A DNA stretch of 64,000 nt from UBA5018 sp947463165. GTDB taxonomy: Bacteria; Cyanobacteriota; Cyanobacteriia; PCC-6307; Cyanobiaceae. The stretch covers positions 1 through 64,000 of the forward strand of contig CALRTY020000018.1 in assembly GCA_943371245.1 (NCBI GenBank), read 5' to 3'. A program made the position numbers and the translations under genes. Shown one piece after another: positions 34,311 through 42,416 of this stretch. Position 1 is the stretch's first letter. Each line of letters begins with the position of its first letter. The notes below the pieces were generated by a model. The model made no database searches. It worked only from the letters and a program-made list of their open reading frames with translations, and was not told where the DNA came from.

Positions 34311-34337
34311 AAAACCCCGGCAAAATTAATGCCGGGG
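34311..34337 (-). terminator. Intrinsic terminator of the initiator tRNA
   Basis: On the minus strand CCCCGGCA-TTAATTT-TGCCGGGG is followed by six T and then ATT. It is 23 bp past the tRNA 3' end, and it overlaps the putative TTG start of the next gene. Confidence 0.9.
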
Positions 34338-34360
34338 CAAGAAAGTTAAACGCTGGTATT

Positions 34361-34437
<77 letters not shown>

Positions 34438-34513
34438 GCACCTGTTAAACATACCAGACCACTGACCCAGGACTACTGACCCCAGACCGCTGGCCGGCTC
34501 CGCGCAGCCGGCT

Positions 34514-35482
34514 TCAGGAGCGCAGTTCTCCGGCCACCTCCAGCCGCAGATGGGGCGCCAGCTCCATGAAGCCAGCTCGCATCTCCTCGAGGGTCATCGG
34601 GGTCAGCCAGTCGAGCTGCTCCAGCAGGTGCAGCGCCACGGCGTGCTTGGCCCGGCCGGAGCCGTCCTCCACTTTGATCGCCAGGCCCATGCCCGCCCCG
34701 ACGCGACTGAGGCACTGGACGCCCTCGGCGCCGCCCTTGCTGAGCACCTGGCCCAGGCCCCGCCGCATCAGTTCGGTGTCAAAGCGGCCCTCGCCGGCCA
34801 CCAGCTCGGGATGGGCCAGCATCGAGCGGCTCAGGCGCTCCAGATCGGCCTGGCCGCCAGAGCCGAGATGGGCGAACAGCAGGGCCATCTGGGACAGCTG
34901 CAGCTGCAGGGTGGGAGCGCCGCAGTCATCGCGGGCGCTGAGCAGTTCGGCGGCGGGCATGCCGAGCTGCTCGGCCACCCGCTTGAACACCTCCTGCTGG
35001 AGGGGATGGTCGAGTTGCAGGTAGCCCTCCGTGGTCCAGCCCATGCGGCGACAGGTGGCCAGGAATGCGGCATGTTTGCCTGAACAGTTGTGCTCCAAGG
35101 GGCTGGCGCCGCCCATGGGCACCGGACAGCGCAGCTGGTCGGTGTCGATCTCGGCGCTCCAGAGCAGCCGAAAAGCCTCCCGGGCATGGGCCGGAGAACC
35201 GGCGTGGGAGGCGCAGGCAATCGCCAAGCCCCGCTCGCCGTGGCCGCCCTGATCGGCGGCCCCACTGGCCACGAAGATCGACGCCTGGAAGGGTTTGAGA
35301 GCTGAGCGCACGAAGCTCAGCGACTGGGGATCTCCGGCCTTGAGCAGCACCCGGCCGCGGCTGTCGCACACGGCCGCATGCACCCGATGGCGCGATTCAA
35401 CAATTCCATCGCGCAGCAGCCGCACCTCTAGGGGCGGCGTACCGACACGGCTGGACCCACCGAAGCTGGATGACAGGGTCAT
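34514..35482 (-). CDS. Asparaginase (asparaginase II family, PF06089 type)
   Basis: About 322 aa from ATG 35482; an in-frame GTG/TTG-type extension to 35548 would overlap the CGLD27 gene and is not needed. Characteristic blocks: LRDGIVESRHRVHAAVCDSRG, SALKPFQASIFVASGA, ACASHAGSPAHAREAF, EHNCSGKHAAFLATC and DDCGAPTLQLQLSQMA. The family hydrolyses asparagine to aspartate and ammonia and is distinct from the classical bacterial types I and II. It is codirectional with CGLD27, rsfS and DUF3318 and may be the last gene of that run. Confidence 0.85.
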   Translation of the reverse strand: MTLSSSFGGSSRVGTPPLEVRLLRDGIVESRHRVHAAVCDSRGRVLLKAGDPQSLSFVRSALKPFQASIFVASGAADQGGHGERGLAIACASHAGSPAHAREAFRLLWSAEIDTDQLRCPVPMGGASPLEHNCSGKHAAFLATCRRMGWTTEGYLQLDHPLQQEVFKRVAEQLGMPAAELLSARDDCGAPTLQLQLSQMALLFAHLGSGGQADLERLSRSMLAHPELVAGEGRFDTELMRRGLGQVLSKGGAEGVQCLSRVGAGMGLAIKVEDGSGRAKHAVALHLLEQLDWLTPMTLEEMRAGFMELAPHLRLEVAGELRS

Positions 35483-35522
35483 GGCAAGGGTTGGCGCTAA
35501 GCGGTGACCCCAGGGGCCTGGT

Positions 35523-36014
35523 TCAAAGAGCCTGACAGAGCCCCGCACCGAGCAACAGGGCGATGGCCATCAAGCCCAGGCCCTGCCGCAGCCGCACCAG
35601 CACGGGCCGCACTTGATGGGTGGCCACCAGCAGGTCCTGCTGGCGCCAAGCCAGGGGTTTGGGCCAGACATGGCCGTCGTACCAACCCGATTCCTCGTAG
35701 TCGACGCTGTCGCTGAGCAGGCGTCTTTGCACATAACTCCAGCCCAGCCACTGGCGCCCCAGCAACAGGCCTGGCAGGGCGATGGCCGCCAAGGCCGCCA
35801 ACAGCACCAGCTTGGCTGGATCAGAGCGCAGACTCCAGCTGCCCGTGGCCACGATCAGTGTTAAGGGCAGCAGCAGCAGCCAGCTGATCGCCAGCGGTTT
35901 TAGCAGGCCCGCCAGATCGGTGCTGGGCCAGGCGAAAAACCAAGAATTACAGAGCTGCTGATATTCCTGCAGGGGCCGTTGCTCGGGGGGGACCGGGCAG
36001 CTCACGGCATTCAC
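35523..36014 (-). CDS. CGLD27-like membrane protein (DUF1230)
   Basis: A 163-aa protein starting CPVPPEQRPLQEYQQLCNSW, the strongly conserved N-terminus of the green-lineage CGLD27/DUF1230 family. Two hydrophobic hairpins (ISWLLLLPLTLIVATG, LVLLAALAAIALPGLLLG) follow, then a soluble block ESGWYDGHVWPKP and a last membrane segment. Plant and algal relatives are chloroplast proteins linked to iron-limited photosynthesis and greening. It lies 3 bp downstream of rsfS, an arrangement suggesting an operon. Confidence 0.88.
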   Translation of the reverse strand: MNAVSCPVPPEQRPLQEYQQLCNSWFFAWPSTDLAGLLKPLAISWLLLLPLTLIVATGSWSLRSDPAKLVLLAALAAIALPGLLLGRQWLGWSYVQRRLLSDSVDYEESGWYDGHVWPKPLAWRQQDLLVATHQVRPVLVRLRQGLGLMAIALLLGAGLCQAL

Positions 36015-36017
36015 GAA

Positions 36018-36413
36018 TCAAGACCCGGGTAGCTGGGGTGAGCTTAGGTAGCGCTCCTGCTGGCCGTGGCCCCAGAAGGCCTCCAGGTCGTAGTAGGCGC
36101 GCTCCGAGGGGGTGAGCACATGCACGATTAACTCGCCGTAATCCAGCAGCACCCAGCTGCCCTCGCGCTGGCCCTCCCGGCGCAGGGGCAGGCGACCGAT
36201 CTCCTCCTCCAGCTTCTCTTCCACCGAGCGGGCGACGGCGCGCACCTGCACATCGGAAAGACCGCTGCAGATTACGAACCAGTCGGCCAGGGAGCTCACC
36301 TCATCCACCCGGATCAGCCGGATGTCGACGGCCTTGCGGTCGTCACAGGCTTCTGCCGCCAGGCGCGCCAGGGCTTCGCTGTCCAGGGCCCGGGCGGGCG
36401 GGGCTTCAGCCAT
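36018..36413 (-). CDS. rsfS: Ribosome silencing factor RsfS (Iojap/YbeB)
   Basis: About 131 aa. The core VDIRLIRVDEVSSLADWFVICSG, VRAVARSVEEKLEEE and SWVLLDYGELIVHVLTPSERAYYDLEAFWG is typical of RsfS, which binds ribosomal protein L14 (uL14) and blocks subunit joining when nutrients are scarce. ATGs at 36413 and 36419 and a GTG at 36425 are possible starts; all overlap the DUF3318 stop by 8-20 bp, so the two genes are probably translationally coupled. Confidence 0.95.
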   Translation of the reverse strand: MAEAPPARALDSEALARLAAEACDDRKAVDIRLIRVDEVSSLADWFVICSGLSDVQVRAVARSVEEKLEEEIGRLPLRREGQREGSWVLLDYGELIVHVLTPSERAYYDLEAFWGHGQQERYLSSPQLPGS

Positions 36414-37041
36414 AGACATTCTCACTGCTCACAGATTGGCGGGAACCCTGCTGCTGAGCCATCTCGGCGCGGGCTTTACCAGCACTCTTGCGCAGTGCCT
36501 CCAGGCGGTCTTCGTAAAAGGTGCGTTTTTTCTTCTTGCGGGTCTGCTCCACCAACTCCTTGAGCGCTCCCCCCAGGCTCTTGTAGGCGTTCGGCAAGCT
36601 GTAGCCAAACCGGCAGGCCAGGTCGATGGCGCGCTCATCGGCCTCGATGGCGTCGCGCAGCCGCTTTTCTGAATTGTTCTTTACGTAGAGGCGGTAGCCG
36701 GAGAAGCCGGACAGCCCCACGGCCAGCAACAGCAGCAGGCCGTCCTGCACCCACAGCTCGCCGATGGCACCGCCGATGCCGATGGCCAGCGCCGCCATCT
36801 CCCAGCCATCGCGGGGCACCGCATCGTTCTGGATGCGGCCCACCTCGTGCCAGAACAACAGGTTGCGGTGGTCTAGGGCCAGGGCGTCCCATTTCTCCAG
36901 GTCCACCTGGATTTCCACCTCATCGCGGCCGATTTCTTCGATCGTGATCAGCGGCGGCTCCACGGAGGCGGCTGCTTCCACGAAAACCCAGCTCTGCATT
37001 TCCGGGGGCAAGAGCCCCTTCAGGCGCTGGAGTTCACTCAT
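36406..37041 (-). CDS. DUF3318 cyanobacterial membrane protein
   Basis: A 211-aa protein. The soluble N-terminus has LLPPEMQSWVFVEAAASVEPP and WDALALDHRNLLFWHEVGRIQ (about 50-70), a pattern of the DUF3318 family. It is followed by two close hydrophobic spans (ALAIGIGGAIGELWV, LLLLLAVGLSGFSGYRLYV) and a basic helical tail (EQTRKKKKRTFYEDRLEALRK). The function is unknown. It heads the leftward group DUF3318-rsfS-CGLD27-asparaginase and is divergent from carB with about 125 bp between starts. Confidence 0.88.
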   Translation of the reverse strand: MSELQRLKGLLPPEMQSWVFVEAAASVEPPLITIEEIGRDEVEIQVDLEKWDALALDHRNLLFWHEVGRIQNDAVPRDGWEMAALAIGIGGAIGELWVQDGLLLLLAVGLSGFSGYRLYVKNNSEKRLRDAIEADERAIDLACRFGYSLPNAYKSLGGALKELVEQTRKKKKRTFYEDRLEALRKSAGKARAEMAQQQGSRQSVSSENVYG

Positions 37042-37165
37042 TACCTGGGTTCACTCACCGATGCTGGGCTCAGGTTAGCCATGTTCGCAGCAAGCTTGGA
37101 AAAAGCTCACCAGGGGGGAGGGGAGGCATGAGAGGCTAGGCAGGTTTGGCCTACAGACCTCGCCC

Positions 37166-40100
37166 ATGCCCCGTCGCACGGATCTCAGGCGCATCCTGCT
37201 GCTGGGGTCGGGCCCGATCGTGATCGGCCAGGCCTGTGAATTCGATTACTCCGGCACCCAGGCCTGCAAGGCGCTGCGCGCCGAGGGTTTCGAGGTGGTG
37301 CTGGTGAATAGCAATCCGGCCTCGATCATGACCGATCCGGACATGGCGGATCGCACCTACATCGAGCCGCTCACCGCCGAGGTGGTGACCCGGGTGATCG
37401 AGATCGAGCGGCCCGATGCCCTGCTGCCCACCATGGGCGGTCAGACCGCCCTCAACCTGGCGGTGACCCTGGCCGAAAACGGCACCTTGGCGGCCCATGG
37501 CGTGGAGTTGATCGGCGCCAATCTGGCGGCGATTCGCAAGGCGGAAGATCGCCTGCTGTTCAAGCAGGCGATGGAGCGCATCGGGGTGACGGTGTGTCCC
37601 TCCGGCATTGCCAACACCATGGAACAGGCCGAGACGGTGGGGGAGGCCATCGGCGGCTTCCCGCGCATCATTCGACCCGCCTTCACCATGGGCGGCAGTG
37701 GCGGCGGCATCGCCTACAACCCGGAGGAGTATCGGGCCATTTGCAATAGCGGCCTGGATGCTAGTCCTGTAAGCCAAATATTGATCGAAAAATCACTGCT
37801 GGGCTGGAAGGAGTTCGAGCTGGAGGTGATGCGCGACACCGCAGATAATGTGGTGATTGTCTGCTCGATCGAGAACCTCGATCCGATGGGCGTGCACACT
37901 GGTGACTCGATTACCGTCGCCCCTGCCCAGACCCTTACCGATCGCGAATACCAGCGATTGCGCGATCAGTCGATCGCCATTATCCGGGAGATAGGCGTAG
38001 ATACTGGTGGCAGCAATATTCAGTTTGCCATCAATCCCGCCAACGGCGATGTGGTGGTGATTGAGATGAATCCCCGCGTCTCCCGCTCCTCGGCGCTGGC
38101 CTCTAAGGCCACCGGTTTCCCGATCGCAAAGATCGCCGCTCGCCTGGCGGTTGGCTACACCTTAGATGAAATTGTCAACGACATCACTGGCGCCACTCCC
38201 GCCTGTTTTGAGCCAACAATTGACTACGTAGTTACCAAAATTCCGCGCTTTGCCTTTGAAAAGTTCCAAAACAGCCCGGCGGTGCTCACCACTTCAATGA
38301 AGTCGGTGGGAGAGGCGATGGCGATCGGCCGTTGCTTTGAGGAGTCGTTTCAAAAGGCGCTGCGCTCCCTGGAAACTGGCCATGCCGGCTGGGGTTGCGA
38401 CCGGCCCGATCAGCCCGCCGAGCCCGCGGCGATCGATCGGGCCCTGCGGGTGCCCACGCCGGAGCGGATTTTTGCGGTGCGCAAGGCGATGTTGGCCGGC
38501 CGCAGCGATGCGGACATCCATCGCCTCAGTGCCATCGATCCCTGGTTCCTGGCCAAATTGCGCCTGATTCTGGAGGCCGAGCAGCGCCTGCTGCGGGGCC
38601 GCAGCCTTGAGCAGTTGTCGGCTGAGGCCCTACTGGAACTGAAGCAACTGGGCTTCTCGGATCGGCAAATCGCCTGGGCCACCAACAGTGAGGAACTGGC
38701 GGTGCGCCGCTGGCGCCAGAGCCTCGGGGTGACGGCCGTGTTCAAGACCGTGGACACCTGCGCCGCTGAATTCGCCTCCCATACCCCCTATCACTACGCC
38801 ACCTACGAGCGGCCCCTGGAGCGGCTCGATAGCGCCGGCGAGCTACAGCTGGTGCCAGCGGAAAACGAAGTGCAGCCCGAATCGCGCCCCAAGGTGATGA
38901 TCCTGGGCGGCGGCCCCAACCGCATCGGCCAGGGGATCGAATTCGACTACTGCTGTTGCCACGCCTCTTTTGCCCTGCAAAAGGAGGGTTTTGCAACTGT
39001 GATGGTGAACAGCAACCCAGAAACGGTCTCCACCGACTACGACACCAGCGACCGTCTCTACTTCGAACCGCTCACCCTCGAAGACGTGCTCAATGTGATC
39101 GAGGCCGAGAAACCCACAGGGGTGATCGTGCAGTTCGGCGGTCAAACACCGCTCAAATTGGCCATCCCCTTGATGCGCTGGCTGCAATCGCCCGAGGGGC
39201 TGGCCACCGGCACCCAGATCTGGGGCACATCCCCTGAATCGATCGACAGCGCCGAGGATCGCGAGCAATTCGAGGCGATCCTGCGCCGCCTGGAGATCCG
39301 CCAACCGCGCAATGGCTTGGCCCGCAGCCAGGCCGAGGCCCGGCAGGTGGCAGCCCAGGTGGGCTATCCGGTGGTGGTGCGCCCCAGCTATGTACTCGGC
39401 GGCAGGGCGATGGAGGTGGTGTTCGACGAAACCGAACTGAACCGCTACATGCTGGAGGCGGTGAACGTGGAACCAGACCACCCAGTACTGATCGACCAAT
39501 ACCTGGAAAACGCCACAGAGGTGGACGTGGATGCGCTCTGCGACATCGATGGTGAGGTGGTGATCGGCGGGCTGATGGAACACATCGAGCCGGCGGGAGT
39601 GCACTCGGGCGACTCCGCCTGCTGCCTGCCATCGGTGAGTTTGGGCGCGGCGGCCCTGGCCACGATTCGTGGCTGGAGTCGCCAGCTGGCCCAGGCCCTG
39701 CAGGTGCGCGGCCTGATCAATCTGCAGTTCGCCGTGCAGCGCAGTGACGATGGCGCCGAGACGGTGTTCATCATCGAGGCCAATCCACGGGCATCCCGCA
39801 CCGTGCCCTTCGTGGCCAAGGCCACTGGCGTGCCGCTGGCCAAGTTGGCCAGCCAACTGATGGCCGGTCGGCGTCTGGCGGAACTGGGGCTCAGCTCAGA
39901 ACCGATCCCCCCCCTGCAGTCGGTGAAGGAAGCGGTGCTGCCCTTCAAGCGCTTCCCGGGCTCCGACACGCTGCTTGGACCGGAAATGCGCTCCACCGGC
40001 GAAGTGATGGGCACGGCAAAAAGCTTTGGCTACGCCTATGCCAAGGCTGAGCAGGCTGCCGGGGAAGCCCTGCCCACCACAGGTCGGGTGTTCCTCTCCA

Positions 40101-40483
40101 CCCATGATCGCGACAAGCCCTCGCTGCTGCCGGTGGCCCGGCGATTGGCCGAGCTGGGCTTCGAGTTGGTAGCCACCGAGGGCACGGCCGCGGCGCTGCG
40201 CCAGGCCGGTTTGAGCGTGGAGGCGATCCTCAAGGTGCATGAGGGGCGCCCCAATATCGAGGATGCCATTCGCTCCCGGCTTATCCAGCTGGTGATCAAC
40301 ACCCCGGTGGGTCGTCAGGCCGCCCACGACGACACCTACCTGCGCCGAGCCGCCCTCGACTACGCGGTACCCACCGTCACCACCCTGGCTGGAGCGAGAG
40401 CGACCGTCGAGGCGATCGCAGCCCTCCAAAACCAGCATCTGGAGATCCATGCCCTCCAGGATTTGCATCCTCTGGCGGCCTGA
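37166..40483 (+). CDS. carB: Carbamoyl-phosphate synthase large subunit
   Basis: A 1105-aa CarB with the internal two-fold repeat. The first half starts ILLLGSGPIVIGQACEFDYS with ATP-grasp signatures EKSLLGWKEFELEVMRD and VIEMNPRVSRSSALASKATG. The second half starts VMILGGGPNRIGQGIEFDYC with VVVRPSYVLGGRAMEVVF and FIIEANPRASRTVPFVAKATG. The C-terminal MGS-like regulatory domain (about 960-1090) contains GFELVATEGTAAALRQAG. With CarA it makes carbamoyl phosphate for arginine and pyrimidines. The length is normal for cyanobacteria. carA is not adjacent. Confidence 0.98.
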   Translation: MPRRTDLRRILLLGSGPIVIGQACEFDYSGTQACKALRAEGFEVVLVNSNPASIMTDPDMADRTYIEPLTAEVVTRVIEIERPDALLPTMGGQTALNLAVTLAENGTLAAHGVELIGANLAAIRKAEDRLLFKQAMERIGVTVCPSGIANTMEQAETVGEAIGGFPRIIRPAFTMGGSGGGIAYNPEEYRAICNSGLDASPVSQILIEKSLLGWKEFELEVMRDTADNVVIVCSIENLDPMGVHTGDSITVAPAQTLTDREYQRLRDQSIAIIREIGVDTGGSNIQFAINPANGDVVVIEMNPRVSRSSALASKATGFPIAKIAARLAVGYTLDEIVNDITGATPACFEPTIDYVVTKIPRFAFEKFQNSPAVLTTSMKSVGEAMAIGRCFEESFQKALRSLETGHAGWGCDRPDQPAEPAAIDRALRVPTPERIFAVRKAMLAGRSDADIHRLSAIDPWFLAKLRLILEAEQRLLRGRSLEQLSAEALLELKQLGFSDRQIAWATNSEELAVRRWRQSLGVTAVFKTVDTCAAEFASHTPYHYATYERPLERLDSAGELQLVPAENEVQPESRPKVMILGGGPNRIGQGIEFDYCCCHASFALQKEGFATVMVNSNPETVSTDYDTSDRLYFEPLTLEDVLNVIEAEKPTGVIVQFGGQTPLKLAIPLMRWLQSPEGLATGTQIWGTSPESIDSAEDREQFEAILRRLEIRQPRNGLARSQAEARQVAAQVGYPVVVRPSYVLGGRAMEVVFDETELNRYMLEAVNVEPDHPVLIDQYLENATEVDVDALCDIDGEVVIGGLMEHIEPAGVHSGDSACCLPSVSLGAAALATIRGWSRQLAQALQVRGLINLQFAVQRSDDGAETVFIIEANPRASRTVPFVAKATGVPLAKLASQLMAGRRLAELGLSSEPIPPLQSVKEAVLPFKRFPGSDTLLGPEMRSTGEVMGTAKSFGYAYAKAEQAAGEALPTTGRVFLSTHDRDKPSLLPVARRLAELGFELVATEGTAAALRQAGLSVEAILKVHEGRPNIEDAIRSRLIQLVINTPVGRQAAHDDTYLRRAALDYAVPTVTTLAGARATVEAIAALQNQHLEIHALQDLHPLAA

Positions 40484-40494
40484 GCTGACAAGCC

Positions 40495-40570
40495 GCTTGC
40501 CTAGCTGGCTTGCCTAGCTGGCCTGGCCGCCAGTCACCTCTGGCTTCAGGGGGCTTCAGGGGGCTCAAGG
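40495..40570. repeat. Two short tandem repeats after carB
   Basis: A 13-bp unit GCTTGCCTAGCTG occurs twice (40495-40520) and a 10-bp unit near GGGCTTCAGG three times (40541-40570), filling the 100-bp spacer before the DUF3386 gene. Confidence 0.85.
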
Positions 40571-40583
40571 GTAGTGATTAGGG

Positions 40584-41288
40584 TTGTCACAGCCGCTCCC
40601 GATTAACTTGACCACCCTTGCCAGCCCAGCCCAGGTCGCCCCCGGTAGCGACTGCGTTGCGGCCTTCCGGGCCGCCTATGAAAATCGCTACACCTGGGAA
40701 CCTGGTTTCGGCGGCTACCGGGGCCGCTGCCTATGGCAGCAGGGGGAGCGGCAACTGGAGGGCAGCTTCCAGGTGGGGGCAGATCTCAAGGCCAGCGTGG
40801 AGGGCATTGACGATGCCGAGGTGCACAAGGCGATCGCCTCACAACTATGGGAAGTGGCCATCCACCGGGTGCGGCGCAGTTTTGAACAGACCCATGGCGC
40901 AAACAGCTTCACGGCAGGCGACACCGATTCCGTGGGTCTTGAGGTGATTGTGGGCGGCAAAAATACCGGTGACCGTTATCGTATTAAAAACGATGTGGTG
41001 ACTATGGTTCACCGTCACATCCACGGTACGGTGGTGACTATTTTCACTGAGAGCACTACCGACACTGGCCATGGCTACCTCAGCCACAGCTATTCCAGTC
41101 AGTATGCCGATCCCGCCACGGGGGAGCTCCGCGGTGGCAAAAGCCAATTTCGCGACAGCTTCCTGTGCCTAGGTGATGGTGGTCCCTGGGTGCTCAGCGA
41201 AAGAGTCGTGGAAACCCTGGCCCACGGGGATGTTCCCGCCAATAAGCAGGTATTTCGCTTTGAAGACCTGGCTCCCCTGGCCGGCTGA
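40584..41288 (+). CDS. DUF3386 cyanobacterial protein
   Basis: A 234-aa protein with the DUF3386 pattern: AAFRAAYENRYTWEPGFGGYRG (about 28-49), SQLWEVAIHRVRRSFEQTHG (about 88-107), a central strand-rich part, and FRDSFLCLGDGGPWVLSERVV (about 192-212). The function is unknown; the family is confined to oxygenic phototrophs. No signal peptide or membrane span is seen. The only start before the conserved part is the TTG at 40584, in MSQPLPINLTTL. Confidence 0.8.
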   Translation: MSQPLPINLTTLASPAQVAPGSDCVAAFRAAYENRYTWEPGFGGYRGRCLWQQGERQLEGSFQVGADLKASVEGIDDAEVHKAIASQLWEVAIHRVRRSFEQTHGANSFTAGDTDSVGLEVIVGGKNTGDRYRIKNDVVTMVHRHIHGTVVTIFTESTTDTGHGYLSHSYSSQYADPATGELRGGKSQFRDSFLCLGDGGPWVLSERVVETLAHGDVPANKQVFRFEDLAPLAG

Positions 41289-41729
41289 TCTCGATTAAGC
41301 AACCTCTAATTCTGGAGGAGTGAGCCGCGGGATTGGCTTCGTATAGGGATTTGCCACTAAGAAAAGGGTAAGAAAAGGGGCCGGGGGTGGCTTGTGGTGC
41401 TGCCCTTAGGCCACTAATGACGGTAATTTTGCTAGGCAAATTCTAGAGAGGCCAGGCAAGGAGCCATCGTTGGATTTGATGCCGCAAAAACTCCCAGCTG
41501 GTATGGACTCCCAGCCGGCATGGGCGCATGGATATTGGTTTTGCGCAGTCTTCTTGCGGGCGAATATTTTACAGAATTAAGCTGAGGCAAGAAAATAATT
41601 TTGCCTCAGCCTAGCCAGCGATGGTGGCACCCCAGAATTTAGCTAGCTAGGGAAGCTCTGGTTGGAGAGATTTGCCGCTTGCAGGCTGGCTCTTGGATGC
41701 CAATGTCAAGCGGCTGGGGCTTGCTATCC
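41289..41729. other. Spacer with hairpin and traces of the dispersed element
   Basis: 440 bp without a gene. Around 41478-41500 GATGCCGCAA-AAACTCCCAGCTGGT resembles the core of the ~105-bp element, and CTAGGGAAGCTCTGG at 41648-41662 resembles its terminus, but no full copy can be assembled. Confidence 0.45.
41581..41610. terminator. Perfect AT-loop hairpin, possible bidirectional terminator
   Basis: GCTGAGGCAA and TTGCCTCAGC pair exactly around GAAAATAATT, between the convergent DUF3386 gene and the gene ending at 41730. The flanking T-runs are weak on both strands. Confidence 0.55.
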
Positions 41730-41948
41730 TCAATCAATCGGCGTTATATTCGCCAGCTTATCGTTCAGTTGGACGGCCATGGATTGACGACCAAAAGCGA
41801 GAACCTTGAGGGTGTCTTCATGGATGCGTAGCTGGGCATCGGCCACTTGCATGCCGCGCACCAGCTCCTTGAGGTCATCGGGCAGGGCATTGAGGTCGTA
41901 GCGCTTGCCCTCAAAGGTGAGAACCGGAGTCTGGGTCTCGTTGGTCAT
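41730..41948 (-). CDS. Small conserved cyanobacterial protein
   Basis: From ATG 41948 (or 41963) about 72 aa: TPVLTFEGKRYDLNALPDDLKELVRGMQVADAQLRIHEDTLKVLAFGRQSMAVQLNDKL. A short beta start (LTFEGKRYDL) followed by two helices is typical of a widespread small picocyanobacterial family (I recall it as DUF6447; not checked). No catalytic motif is visible. The function is unknown. Confidence 0.7.
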   Translation of the reverse strand: MTNETQTPVLTFEGKRYDLNALPDDLKELVRGMQVADAQLRIHEDTLKVLAFGRQSMAVQLNDKLANITPID

Positions 41949-42008
41949 GGTGGGGTCGTCCATGGGGCGGGTGAATGGCCAGAATCGAGTTTAGTCCAAC
42001 TCGCCAGC

Positions 42009-42359
42009 TCAGGGCTCGGCTGTGTCTTTGGATGGGGGTTGGGATTCCCGATCGACTGCGCTCTCGCCAGCAGCTGCGAGCAAGGGCCGTTTGAAAAAGA
42101 ACATCAGCAGCGGCCCCACCTGGGCAACTTCCACCAGCTCCCAGTTTTTCTTGCCGAAGGCATTGAGGTAAAACTCCAGCTGGGCAGCCGGATGGCGTGG
42201 GAGGCGCTCACCAACCTGGTATTTCGAGGGAAACTCGCGCCGCAGGAAATCAGCACTCAAGGCCCCTCCCAGCCGACTACTGTCGCTGGTGGGTGTAGGC
42301 GGCTCCGGGGGGTTGCCGCTCTCGATATTGATGTGGACGACTCGATACTCCCAGGTCAT
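42009..42359 (-). CDS. Conserved protein, DUF4177-like
   Basis: A 116-aa protein starting MTWEYRVVHINIE and carrying QLEFYLNAFGKKNWELVEVAQ then LLMFFFKRPL. The WEY-RVVHI start with a later NWELV is the pattern of DUF4177-like small folds that occur as single domains. The C-terminus is an unstructured Ser/Asp/Pro tail. It lies on the same strand as the ABC exporter, 57 bp downstream of it. The function is unknown. Confidence 0.7.
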   Translation of the reverse strand: MTWEYRVVHINIESGNPPEPPTPTSDSSRLGGALSADFLRREFPSKYQVGERLPRHPAAQLEFYLNAFGKKNWELVEVAQVGPLLMFFFKRPLLAAAGESAVDRESQPPSKDTAEP

Positions 42360-42416
42360 CGGCTATAGCGCGGCAGGATGAGGACAAGGCAGGCGGGCGG
42401 CGGGGGTGCCTGCTGA